Shown here in pieces: positions 35,738 to 44,152 of a stretch of 64,000 nt of DNA. The first letter of the stretch is position 1. Each line of letters starts with the position of its first letter. Origin of the DNA: Streptomyces sp. NBC_00525. GTDB lineage: Bacteria; Actinomycetota; Actinomycetes; Streptomycetales; Streptomycetaceae. The position numbers and the translations under genes were made by a program. The stretch covers positions 6,572,001 to 6,636,000 of the forward strand of contig NZ_CP107834.1 of the NCBI RefSeq assembly GCF_036346595.1, in the 5' to 3' direction. The notes under the pieces were generated by a model. That model made no database searches and was not told the origin of the DNA. It saw only the letters and a program-made list of their open reading frames with translations.

Positions 35738-36478
35738 ATGACCGATCAGACCGATCAACTGAAGCCCATGCCCGAGGACTGGCAGCGCGCGCTCGCCGTC
35801 GTGGCCCACCCCGACGATCTGGAGTACGGCTGTGCGGCGGCGGTGGCCGGCTGGACCGACGCCGGGCGTGAGATCACGTATCTGCTCGCCACCAGGGGCG
35901 AGGCCGGCATCGACACGCTGGAACCCGAGAAGTGCGGACCCCTGCGCGAGCAGGAGCAGCGCGCGAGCGCGGCCGTCGTGGGCGTCACGGACGTCGAGTT
36001 CCTGGACCACCGTGACGGGGTGATCGAGTACGGCATCCCGCTGCGCCGCGAGATCGCCGCCGCCATCCGCAGACACCGCCCCGAGCTGGTCATCACGCTC
36101 AACCACCGGGACACCTGGGGCGGCGTCCTCTGGAACACTCCCGACCACCGCGCGGTCGGCCGGGCCACCCTGGACGCGGCGGCCGACGCGGGCAACCGCT
36201 GGATCTTCCCGGAACTGGTGGAGCAGGGCCTCCAGCCGTGGGACGGAGTGCGCTGGGTGGCGGTGGCCGGATCGTCCTCGCCGACGCACGCGGTGGACGC
36301 CACCGCCGGTCTCGAACGGTCCGTGCGGTCCCTCCTGGCCCACCGCACCTACATCGAGGTCCTGACGGACGAGGAGCCCGAGGCGTACTGCCGGGACTTC
36401 CTCACCGGCTACGCCCAGGAGGTGGCCCCGCGTTTCGGTGGCCGCCCGGCCGTCCCGTTCGAACTCTTCACCCGCTGA
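35738..36478 (+). CDS. PIG-L family deacetylase (LmbE-like)
   Basis: This 246-residue zinc-dependent N-deacetylase of the PIG-L/MshB superfamily has its metal motif at residues 23-29 (AHPDDLE), with supporting LDHRDG and NHRDTW segments. Relatives act on GlcNAc-inositol, mycothiol conjugates or antibiotic intermediates. The substrate here cannot be told. A hairpin terminator follows at once. Confidence 0.88.
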   Translation: MTDQTDQLKPMPEDWQRALAVVAHPDDLEYGCAAAVAGWTDAGREITYLLATRGEAGIDTLEPEKCGPLREQEQRASAAVVGVTDVEFLDHRDGVIEYGIPLRREIAAAIRRHRPELVITLNHRDTWGGVLWNTPDHRAVGRATLDAAADAGNRWIFPELVEQGLQPWDGVRWVAVAGSSSPTHAVDATAGLERSVRSLLAHRTYIEVLTDEEPEAYCRDFLTGYAQEVAPRFGGRPAVPFELFTR

Positions 36479-36480
36479 CC

Positions 36481-36508
36481 GGTCCGGCATCCCTGGGCCG
36501 GCCGGACC
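36481..36508 (+). terminator. Terminator after PIG-L gene
   Basis: GGTCCGGC (36481-36488) pairs with GCCGGACC (36501-36508) around a 12-base loop, directly after the stop codon. Confidence 0.65.
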
Positions 36509-36535
36509 GACCGGCCCAGGTCTGTTCACAGGGCC

Positions 36536-36547
36536 AAGCAACCGCTT
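36536..36547. promoter_or_regulatory. Possible TetR-type operator
   Basis: AAGC-AACC-GCTT forms a short dyad 50 bases before the oxidoreductase start. Fatty-acid and steroid gene repressors of the TetR family often bind AAGC/GCTT-type dyads, but the element is short and could be chance. Confidence 0.3.
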
Positions 36548-36596
36548 AGTATGCGCCGGAGCAGTGGTAACGCCGACAGTGTTGTGGAGGCCCCTC

Positions 36597-37565
36597 ATGC
36601 AGGCATGGCGCGTGCACCGGAACGGAGAGCCGAGCGAGGTGATGCGGCTGGAGGAGACCGACCGGCCGGTGCCGGGCGACGGGCAGGTGGTCGTCGAGGT
36701 GCTCGCGGCCGGCATCAACTTCCCCGACGCGCTGCTCTGCCGGGGCCAGTACCAGGTGCGGCCCCCGCTGCCCTTCACCCCCGGCGTCGAGGTCTGCGGA
36801 CGCACCGAGGACGGAAGCCGGGTGATCGCCACGCCCGCCCTGCCGCACGGCGGCCTCGCCCAGTACGTCGTCGCCGACGAGGCGGCCCTGCTGCCGGCGC
36901 CGGAGGCCCTCGACGACGCGGAGGCCGCCGCCCTGCACATCGGCTACCAGACCGGCTGGTTCGGGCTCCACCGCCGCGCGCACCTGAAGGCGGGCGAGAC
37001 CCTGCTCGTGCACGCCGCCGCCGGCGGGGTCGGCAGCGCCGCCGTCCAGCTCGGCAAGGCCGCGGGCGCCATCGTCATCGGCGTCGTCGGCGGACCCGGC
37101 AAGGCGAAGACCGCCGCGGCGCTCGGCTGCGACCTCGTCATCGACCGGCACACCGAGGACATCGTCGCGGCGGTCAAGGAGTTCACCGGAGGCCGGGGCG
37201 CCGACGTCGTCTACGACCCGGTCGGCGGCGACGCGTACGCCAAGTCGGTCAAGTGCATCGCCTTCGAGGGGCGGATCGTCGTCGTCGGCTTCGCCTCCGG
37301 CACCATTCCCACGCCCGCCCTCAACCACGCCCTGGTGAAGAACTACTCCGTCCTCGGCCTGCACTGGGGCCTCTACAACACCAAGGACCCGCAGGCAGTA
37401 CGCGACTGCCACCGGGAGCTGACCCGGCTCGCCACCGAAGGCACCGTCAAGCCGCTGATCAGCGAACGGGTCCCGATGGACCGGGCGGCGGCGGCCGTCC
37501 AGCGCGTCGCCGACGGCACCAGCACCGGCCGTATCGTCGTCCTCCCGTCAGGAGCCGCCCGATGA
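36597..37565 (+). CDS. NADPH:quinone oxidoreductase, zinc-independent MDR family
   Basis: This 322-residue medium-chain reductase has a GroES-like N-terminus (GINFPDALLCRGQY) and a Rossmann domain with LLVHAAAGGVGSAAVQLGKA. The structural-zinc cysteines of alcohol dehydrogenases are absent, as in quinone reductases. The ATG at 36597 follows TGGAGG. Its stop overlaps the start of an acyl-CoA dehydrogenase, suggesting a shared catabolic pathway for a fatty or branched acyl substrate. Confidence 0.85.
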   Translation: MQAWRVHRNGEPSEVMRLEETDRPVPGDGQVVVEVLAAGINFPDALLCRGQYQVRPPLPFTPGVEVCGRTEDGSRVIATPALPHGGLAQYVVADEAALLPAPEALDDAEAAALHIGYQTGWFGLHRRAHLKAGETLLVHAAAGGVGSAAVQLGKAAGAIVIGVVGGPGKAKTAAALGCDLVIDRHTEDIVAAVKEFTGGRGADVVYDPVGGDAYAKSVKCIAFEGRIVVVGFASGTIPTPALNHALVKNYSVLGLHWGLYNTKDPQAVRDCHRELTRLATEGTVKPLISERVPMDRAAAAVQRVADGTSTGRIVVLPSGAAR

Positions 37566-38752
37566 GCACCCCCGACGCCGGCGAACTGCGCCGCCGCACC
37601 CGCGCACTGCTCGCCGCACACCCCCCGGCCACCACCGGCCGCACCGAATTCCTCAAGGCGCGCTTCGACGCCGGACTCGCCTGGGTGCACTACCCGGTGG
37701 GCCTCGGCGGCCTGGCCGCGCCACGCTCCCTCCAGCCCGTCGTCGACGCCGAACTCGCCGCCGCCGGCGCCCCGGACAACGACCCCCGCCGCATCGGCAT
37801 CGGCCTCGGCATGGCCGCCCCCACCATCCTCGGCTTCGGCACCGACGAACAGAAGGAGCGCTTCCTGCGGCCCCTGTGGGTGGGGGAGGAGGTCTGGTGC
37901 CAGCTGTTCAGCGAACCCGGCGCCGGCTCCGACCTCGCCGCCCTCGGCACGCGCGCCGTACGCGACGAAGAAGGCACCTGGGTGATCGACGGGCAGAAGG
38001 TCTGGACGTCCAGCGCCCACCTCGCCCGCTGGGCCATCCTCATCGCCCGCACCGACCCCGAAGCGCCCAAGCACCGCGGCATCAGCTACTTCATCTGCGA
38101 CATGACCGACCCCGGCGTCGAGGTCCGGCCGCTGCGCCAGATCACCGGCGAGGCCGAGTTCAACGAGGTCTTCCTGACCGGAGTGCGCATCCCCGACAGC
38201 CACCGGCTCGGAGCGGTCGGCGAGGGCTGGAAGGTCGCCCGGACCACCCTCATGAACGAACGGGTCTCCATCGGCGGCTCCCGCATCCCCCGCGAGGGCG
38301 GCATGATCGGCCCCGTCGCCGCGACCTGGCGCGAACGGCCCGAACTGCGCACCCACGACCTCCATCAGCGCCTGCTCACCCTCTGGGTCGAGGCGGAGGT
38401 CGCCCGGCTCACCGGGGAGCGGCTGCGCCAGCAACTCGTCGCAGGGCAGCCGGGCCCCGAGGGCTCCGGCATGAAACTCGCCTTCGCGCGGCTCAACCAG
38501 GAGATCAGCGGCCTGGAGGTGGAACTCCTCGGCGACGATGGCCTGCTCTACGGCGACTGGACCATGCGGCGGCCCGAACGCGTCGACTTCACCGGCCGCG
38601 ACGCCGGCTACCGCTACCTCCGCTCCAAGGGCAACTCCATCGAGGGCGGCACGAGCGAAGTACTGCTGAACATCGTCGCCGAACGCGTGCTCGGGCTGCC
38701 CGCCGAGCCGCGTGACGACAAGGACGTCGCCTGGAAGGACCTCTCCCGATGA
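37562..38752 (+). CDS. Acyl-CoA dehydrogenase, catalytic-type subunit
   Basis: This 396-residue flavoprotein introduces an alpha-beta double bond into an acyl-CoA. The FAD-binding segments CQLFSEPGAGSDLAALGT and WVIDGQKVWTSSAH are typical. The C-terminus includes NSIEGGTSEVLLNIVAERVLGLP. ATGA overlaps exist on both sides. It is immediately followed by a second acyl-CoA dehydrogenase, as in heteromeric FadE pairs. Confidence 0.88.
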   Translation: MSTPDAGELRRRTRALLAAHPPATTGRTEFLKARFDAGLAWVHYPVGLGGLAAPRSLQPVVDAELAAAGAPDNDPRRIGIGLGMAAPTILGFGTDEQKERFLRPLWVGEEVWCQLFSEPGAGSDLAALGTRAVRDEEGTWVIDGQKVWTSSAHLARWAILIARTDPEAPKHRGISYFICDMTDPGVEVRPLRQITGEAEFNEVFLTGVRIPDSHRLGAVGEGWKVARTTLMNERVSIGGSRIPREGGMIGPVAATWRERPELRTHDLHQRLLTLWVEAEVARLTGERLRQQLVAGQPGPEGSGMKLAFARLNQEISGLEVELLGDDGLLYGDWTMRRPERVDFTGRDAGYRYLRSKGNSIEGGTSEVLLNIVAERVLGLPAEPRDDKDVAWKDLSR

Positions 38753-39882
38753 CCGCACCCACCCCGGCGGACCGGACACCCGAACTGCTGTACTCGCGGG
38801 ACGAGGAGGACCTGCGCGCCGCCGTCCGCTCCCTGCTCGCCGGCCGGGCCGACGCGCCGTCCGTGATCGCCCGCGCCGAGTCCGACACGCCGTACGACCG
38901 GGAGCTGTGGCAGGCGCTCGCCACCGGCATCGGCGCCGCCGGACTCCTGGTGCCCGAGAGGCTGGACGGCCAGGGCGCCACGCACCGCGAGGCGGCCGTC
39001 GTGCTGGAGGAGCTGGGCCGCAGCGTCGCACCCGCGCCGTTCCTGACCAGCTCCGTCGTCGCCACCGAGACCCTGCTCGCGCTCGACACGCGGGACGGCC
39101 CGGTCGTCGGACTCCTCACCGAACTCGCGGAGGGGCGCAGGACGGCGGTGCTCGCGGTGCCGTTCTCGGCGTCGTCCGCCCCCATCGTCCCGCCGGACCG
39201 GCGAGCGGAGGGCGGCGGCCTGCACGCGGTGATCGGCCCGGTCGCGGACGCGGCTGCCGCCGACGTGCTGCTGGTCCCCGCCGCGGACGGGCTGTACGCC
39301 GTCGAGGCGGACGCGCCCGGCGTACGCGTCGAACCGCTCGTGGCGCTCGACCTCACCCGCCCGCTCGCCACCCTCACCCTCGACGGCGCGACCGGCACCC
39401 GACTCGCCGGCGCCGACGCCGCAGGGCGCGCGGTGGACCGGGGACTGCTGGCCGGAGCCGGGCTGCTCGCGTCGGAGCAGCTGGGACTCGCCGAGTGGTG
39501 CCTCACCGAGACGGTCCGCCACACCCGGGAGCGCCACCAGTTCAACCGGCCCATCGGCTCGTTCCAGGCGCTCAAACACCGAATGGCGCAGCTCTGGCTC
39601 GAAATCGTCTCCGCGCGCGCCGCCGCGCGAAACGCCGCCGACGCCCTGGCCGCGGACAGCCCCGACACGCCGCTGGCCGTCGCCGTCGCGCAGGCGTACT
39701 GCTCCCGGATCGCGGTCCACGCCGCCGAGGAGTGCGTGCAGTTGCACGGTGGCATCGGCATGACCTGGGAGCACCCCGCACACCTCTACCTCAAGCGGGC
39801 CAAGGCGGATGCCACCGCGTACGGCACGGCCGGACGCCACCGTGACACCGTCGCCGCACTGATGGAGCTGCCGGCGCCCTGA
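38749..39882 (+). CDS. Acyl-CoA dehydrogenase, partner subunit
   Basis: This 377-residue homologue has a weaker N-terminal half, rich in alanine and lacking the clear SEPGAGSD segment. It retains the C-terminal ECVQLHGGIGMTWEHPAHLYLKRA that lines the FAD and substrate site. In actinobacteria such unequal neighbours often form alpha2beta2 dehydrogenases for steroid side chains or branched acyl-CoAs. The ATG overlaps the preceding stop. Confidence 0.85.
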   Translation: MTAPTPADRTPELLYSRDEEDLRAAVRSLLAGRADAPSVIARAESDTPYDRELWQALATGIGAAGLLVPERLDGQGATHREAAVVLEELGRSVAPAPFLTSSVVATETLLALDTRDGPVVGLLTELAEGRRTAVLAVPFSASSAPIVPPDRRAEGGGLHAVIGPVADAAAADVLLVPAADGLYAVEADAPGVRVEPLVALDLTRPLATLTLDGATGTRLAGADAAGRAVDRGLLAGAGLLASEQLGLAEWCLTETVRHTRERHQFNRPIGSFQALKHRMAQLWLEIVSARAAARNAADALAADSPDTPLAVAVAQAYCSRIAVHAAEECVQLHGGIGMTWEHPAHLYLKRAKADATAYGTAGRHRDTVAALMELPAP

Positions 39883-39991
39883 GACCCGAGCCCTACCCGT
39901 TTGGCGGACACACAAGTGCGCCGGACGGCCCCTCCGCTGCGCCACACTGACGCCGAATGCCGCACATCAGGCGCGGCGGAGGAGGGTGGCC

Positions 39992-40186
39992 ATGGCTGTT
40001 TCGATCTCGGTGGTGCTGCTTCTGCTGATCCTCGCGGTGGTCTTCCTCCGCAGCGGCGGGCTGAAACTCTCCCACGCGCTGGTGTGCGGGATGCTCGGAT
40101 TCCTGCTCGCAGGCACCAGCATGGCACCCACCATCCAGGACGGCATCATGGCGACCGCCGATGTGGTGAGCAGCATCAGGCCCTGA
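39992..40186 (+). CDS. Small hydrophobic membrane protein
   Basis: This 64-residue protein has two predicted helices (ISVVLLLLILAVVFL and LVCGMLGFLLAGTSMAP). The ATG at 39992 has GGAGGAGGG five bases upstream, a very strong site that supports translation. I recognise no function. Confidence 0.6.
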   Translation: MAVSISVVLLLLILAVVFLRSGGLKLSHALVCGMLGFLLAGTSMAPTIQDGIMATADVVSSIRP

Positions 40187-40231
40187 CGGCCCGTCGCACG
40201 CACGGGCACGGACCGTACAGTGGCGGGCGGC

Positions 40232-40552
40232 TCACTCCGCGGGGGCTTCCCCCACCGCCTGTTCGGAACCGGGCAGCGACGCCGGAACCCTCGCCGACGC
40301 ACCGTGCCGCACCGCCTCCACGGCGGCCGCGTGCAGGGCGCGGCTCGCCTCCTCCGAGGGGCAGGGCACGGGACTGCCCGCCATGGTGAACCAGTCGGCC
40401 GCATCGGTGTACTGCACGGTGATCTGTGCCGTGCCCTCGGCCCAAGTGGTGTGGATGGTCAGGTCGCCGTACAGCGGCGGCCCGCCCTCCTCGGTGAGCA
40501 CGCCACCGTGCCCCGAGTACACTCCGCGCGTTGTCCAGGACGCCCACGTCAT
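40232..40552 (-). CDS. Hypothetical protein
   Basis: This 106-residue acidic protein has no signal peptide or membrane helix. It begins MTWASWTTRGVYSGHGG with GGAG a few bases upstream of the ATG at 40552, and codon use looks normal for the host. The pattern of tryptophans and beta-strand-like stretches (DLTIHTTWAEGTAQITVQY) suggests a small beta-rich fold. No function is recognised. Confidence 0.5.
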   Translation of the reverse strand: MTWASWTTRGVYSGHGGVLTEEGGPPLYGDLTIHTTWAEGTAQITVQYTDAADWFTMAGSPVPCPSEEASRALHAAAVEAVRHGASARVPASLPGSEQAVGEAPAE

Positions 40553-40754
40553 GGCTCCAGGCTCGCACCAAAGCGGCCGGATCGCGACCTGCGGGAACAG
40601 GTAATTCGGACTGTTGTCGCATCTTCGCCCATCGTGCACGAAATCCCCCCGGTACGCCCCGCGTTACGCGGGCCGGGGCGGGAAGACGGTCGATCGGGTG
40701 ACACTGCCCGCCCGGTCCACATGCCGAAGCCGTACGGGGGTTAAGCATGCGGGC

Positions 40755-41564
40755 ATGACACGTGATTCCCACGCCAAGAACACCGGATTCCTCCGTGCCC
40801 ACCGGCTGCGCGCCGCCGGTGTCGCCTGCGTCGTCCTCTCCGCCGCCCTGCTGACCGGCTGCGGCCAGGACAGCGGCAGCGGCTCCACGACCGCGCAGAC
40901 CTCCGAGGCGGCCCGCGCCGTCCCCGAGGCCACGAAGACTCCGTCCCCCACCGGGAGCGACACCGCGTCGCCGGCCCAGCTGACCGAGGACCAGAAGGAA
41001 CGCAAGGAGCTGATCTCCGCCACCAAGGTCACCTACGACAAGGCCATCACCACGGCCGAGGACGCGGTGAGCGGCAGCAAGGTCGTCGACATCGAGCTCA
41101 AGAGCGCCAAGGACGCCGCCGACGACGAGAGCGCGAGCCCCAGCCCCTCACCCACCGGCAGCCCCTCTCCCACGGGCAGCCCCTCGCCGTCCGGCAGCCC
41201 CTCGCCCGGCGCCCCGCCCCAGTGGGTGGCGACCGTCGCCACCAAGACCGGCACCAAGCACAAGGTGCACATCGACGCCGTCTCCGGCAAGGTCCTCAGC
41301 TCCGCGGAGGAGTCCGACCAGGACACCGCCGACAAGGCCAAGACCGCCAAGCGGATGACCGAGGCCAAGCAGACGCCGCAGCAGGCGGCCAAGGCGGCCA
41401 CGGACAAGAAGAAGGGCACGGTCACCTCCGTCGACCTGGACGAGAACGACCAGAACACCCTCGTCTGGCAGACCGACGTCGTGACCAAGGACTGGAAGAA
41501 GACGACCTTCGACGTCGACGCGTCCAACGGCTCGATCACCCACGAGGAGACCGACAACGACTGA
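40755..41564 (+). CDS. PepSY-domain lipoprotein
   Basis: This 269-residue secreted lipoprotein has a hydrophobic signal with lipobox ALLTGC. Two PepSY-like units are visible: one at about 75-175, interrupted by a four-unit SPSPxG repeat (around 41140-41215), and one at about 200-269 (TPQQAAKAATDKKKGTVTSVDLDEN). PepSY domains often regulate peptidases or bind small ligands at the envelope. The ATG at 40755 is the best start before the signal. Confidence 0.78.
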   Translation: MTRDSHAKNTGFLRAHRLRAAGVACVVLSAALLTGCGQDSGSGSTTAQTSEAARAVPEATKTPSPTGSDTASPAQLTEDQKERKELISATKVTYDKAITTAEDAVSGSKVVDIELKSAKDAADDESASPSPSPTGSPSPTGSPSPSGSPSPGAPPQWVATVATKTGTKHKVHIDAVSGKVLSSAEESDQDTADKAKTAKRMTEAKQTPQQAAKAATDKKKGTVTSVDLDENDQNTLVWQTDVVTKDWKKTTFDVDASNGSITHEETDND

Positions 41565-41592
41565 CGCCCCTCCCGCGTCCGACGGCCTCAGA

Positions 41593-41651
41593 CCCCCGGC
41601 CCCCGGACCCAGGCCCCCGACCCTCGGACCCGAAGGTCCGGGGGCCGGGGG
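41593..41651. terminator. Bidirectional terminator, convergent genes
   Basis: A perfect 17-bp stem (41593-41609 with 41635-41651) with a 25-base loop lies between the PepSY and ABC exporter genes. Confidence 0.85.
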
Positions 41652-41660
41652 CTGCCCGCG

Positions 41661-43571
41661 TCAGGCAGATCGCACCGGCTCCGGCCGGCCGTCCGGAGCG
41701 TCCGGTGCGTCCGGTGACGCGAACTGCGTCCGGTACAGCTCCTCGTACCGCCCGCCCGCCGCCAGCAGCTCGGTATGCGTACCCCGCTCCACCACCCGGC
41801 CCTCCTCCACGACCAGAATCAGATCGGCGGCCCGCACCGTCGACAGCCGGTGCGCGATCACCAGGGCGGTGCGCCCCTCCAGCGCCTCGGCCAGGGCCTC
41901 CTGCACGACCGCCTCCGACGTGGAGTCGAGATGCGCGGTCGCCTCGTCCAGGATCACCACGCGCTGCCGGGCCAGCAGCAGCCGGGCGATGGTCAGCCGC
42001 TGCCGCTCCCCGCCCGAGAGCCGGTAGCCGCGCTCACCCACGACCGTGTCGAGCCCATCGGGCAGCGAGGCCACCAGTCCGTCCAGCCGGGCGCGCCGCA
42101 ACGCGTCCCACACCTCGTCCTCGGTGGCGCCGGGCCTGGCCAGCAGAAGGTTGGCGCGCACCGAATCGTGGAAGAGATGCCCGTCCTGAGTGACCATCCC
42201 GAGCGTTTCGCGGATCGACTCGGCGGAAAGATCGCGCACGTCCACACCGTTCAGCCGCACCGCGCCCTCGTCGGCGTCGTACAGCCGGGGCAGGAGCTGG
42301 GCGATCGTCGACTTCCCGGCGCCCGACGAGCCGACCAGGGCGACCATGCGGCCGGGCGCGGCCCGGAACGACACCTCGTGCAGCACCCGCGTACCGCCGC
42401 GGGAGTCCAGCGTCGCGACCTCCTCCAGCGAGGCCAGCGACACCTTGTCGGCGGACGGGTAGCCGAAGGACACCCCGTCGAACTCCACCGACACCGGCCC
42501 CTCGGGCACCGTGCGGGCGTCCGGCTTCTCGGCGATCAGCGGCTTCAGGTCCAGGATCTCGAAGACCCGCTCGAAGCTCACCAGCGCGCTCATCACCTCG
42601 ACCCGGGCACCGGCCAGCGCCGTCAGCGGGGCGTAGAGCCGGGTCAGCAGCAGGGCCAGCGTCACGACCGCGCCCGCCTCCAGGCTGCCGCGCAGCGCGT
42701 AGTAGCCGCCCAGGCCGTAGACCAGTGCCAGCGCCAGCGCGGACACCAGGGTCAGCGCCGTGATGAACGTGGACTGCGCCATCGCCGTACGGATGCCGAT
42801 GTCCCGCACCCTTCCGGCGCGGGCCGCGAACTCGGCCGACTCGTCGGCGGGCCGCCCGAAGAGCTTCACCAGGGTGGCGCCGGGCGCCGAGAACCGCTCC
42901 GTCATCTGGGTACTCATCGCGGAGTTGTGCGCGGCGGCCTCACGCTGCATCCGGGCCATGCGGGAGCCCATCCGGCGGGCCGGCACGACGAACACCGGCA
43001 GCAGCACCAGCGCGAGCAGGGTGATCTGCCAGGAGATCGTCAGCATCACGGCCAGCGTCAGCACCAGCGTCACCACATTGGACACCACCCCCGACAGGGT
43101 GTTGCTGAACGCCCGCTGCGCGCCGATCACGTCGTTGTTGAGCCGGCTCACCAGCGCCCCGGTCCGGGTCCTGGTGAAGAACGCGACGGGCATGCGCTGC
43201 ACATGGTCGAAGACGGCGGTGCGCAGATCCAGGATCAGCCCCTCGCCCAGCGTCGCCGACAGCAGCCGGGTCAGCAGCCCCAGTGCCGCCTCCGCCACGG
43301 CGATCACGGCGATCAGCAGGGCGAGACGGACCACCGTGCCGCTGTCCCGGCCCTCCACGATCGCGTCCACGACCCGGCCGGCCAGCAGCGGCGTCGCCAC
43401 CGCGAGCAGCGCCGTGACCACGCTCAGCAGCAGGAACCGGTACATCTGCCGGCGGCGCGGCCGGGCGAAGGAGGCGATCCGGCGCACGGTCGCGCGGGAG
43501 AACGGTCTGCGGTCCGCTTGCGCGTTGATCGCGCTGTGCAGCGACGACCACGCGGTGACTTCCATGCTCAT
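41661..43571 (-). CDS. ABC exporter, fused permease-ATPase
   Basis: This 636-residue half-transporter has a six-helix membrane domain (about 40-350) and a C-terminal ATPase (about 370-610) with Walker A GSSGAGKST, signature LSGGERQR and Walker B VVILDEATAHLD. It should work as a homodimer that exports drugs or lipids. The ATG at 43571 follows GGAGG. Its promoter carries a SoxR-type box, so it likely responds to redox-active compounds, as SoxR targets in Streptomyces do. Confidence 0.9.
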   Translation of the reverse strand: MSMEVTAWSSLHSAINAQADRRPFSRATVRRIASFARPRRRQMYRFLLLSVVTALLAVATPLLAGRVVDAIVEGRDSGTVVRLALLIAVIAVAEAALGLLTRLLSATLGEGLILDLRTAVFDHVQRMPVAFFTRTRTGALVSRLNNDVIGAQRAFSNTLSGVVSNVVTLVLTLAVMLTISWQITLLALVLLPVFVVPARRMGSRMARMQREAAAHNSAMSTQMTERFSAPGATLVKLFGRPADESAEFAARAGRVRDIGIRTAMAQSTFITALTLVSALALALVYGLGGYYALRGSLEAGAVVTLALLLTRLYAPLTALAGARVEVMSALVSFERVFEILDLKPLIAEKPDARTVPEGPVSVEFDGVSFGYPSADKVSLASLEEVATLDSRGGTRVLHEVSFRAAPGRMVALVGSSGAGKSTIAQLLPRLYDADEGAVRLNGVDVRDLSAESIRETLGMVTQDGHLFHDSVRANLLLARPGATEDEVWDALRRARLDGLVASLPDGLDTVVGERGYRLSGGERQRLTIARLLLARQRVVILDEATAHLDSTSEAVVQEALAEALEGRTALVIAHRLSTVRAADLILVVEEGRVVERGTHTELLAAGGRYEELYRTQFASPDAPDAPDGRPEPVRSA

Positions 43572-43641
43572 ACGGGTGCCTCCGGGCAGGACGGATCGGT
43601 ACGGCCCCGGCGGCCGGTGCGGACCGGGGTGTGCGACAAGA

Positions 43642-43672
43642 ACGTTAGAAGCTCAAGCGAACTTGAGGTCAA
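43642..43672 (-). promoter_or_regulatory. SoxR-type promoter with 19-bp spacer
   Basis: Read on the minus strand, TTGACC and TAACGT are separated by 19 bases, the over-long spacer of MerR-family promoters. The spacer holds the dyad GCTCAAGCGAACTTGAGG (43651-43668), close to the SoxR consensus CCTCAAGTTAACTTGAGG. Transcription would start near 43635 and read the ABC exporter gene. Confidence 0.8.
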
Positions 43673-43771
43673 ACTCTGGGACCCGGTGCCGAACCGGCTC
43701 GGGACCTGCGTAGAATCGGCCCCTGTTTCCGGCCGGACGACGGCAGACACGACCGATTGAGGCAGTTCGAC

Positions 43772-43933
43772 GTGAGTTTCACAGACAGTTCCGAAGCACC
43801 GATCTACGCCGGTCTCGTGGAGGAGCACGGGGATGTGCCGGCCGAGGTGCGCCGGGTGGCTGAAGAGACCATGCGAGAGGCCGACCGGGCCATCGACTTC
43901 AGCGATATCCGCAGGTCAGCGGCTTACCGCTAA
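43772..43933 (+). CDS. Small hypothetical protein (53 aa)
   Basis: A GTG at 43772 with GAGG upstream opens a 53-codon frame: VSFTDSSEAPIYAGLVEEHG, then PAEVRRVAEETMREADRAID, ending in RRSAAYR. It is acidic in the middle and probably helical. Normal codon bias and a hairpin just after the stop support a real gene. The function is unknown. Confidence 0.6.
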   Translation: MSFTDSSEAPIYAGLVEEHGDVPAEVRRVAEETMREADRAIDFSDIRRSAAYR

Positions 43934-43936
43934 GCC

Positions 43937-43960
43937 CGGGAGCCTCACCTTCGGCTCCCG
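43937..43960 (+). terminator. Terminator after 53-aa gene
   Basis: CGGGAGCC (43937-43944) pairs with GGCTCCCG (43953-43960) around an 8-base loop, four bases after the TAA. Confidence 0.7.
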
Positions 43961-44152
43961 CCCGAACGCCCGCCGAGCCCCCGGTGACCCCGGTTCCGGC
44001 CCGCGCGGACCTGCCGTCCACGCCCCGCCCGTCACGCACCGCCAGGACCACCCCGGCGGCGGTGCGGCGATCGCTCGCACTGCGGACCCGGCTCTCCCGT
44101 CGGAGCATGGAACGACACAGTCGCCGACGACTTCGGGACGAAGGGAAGCCGG

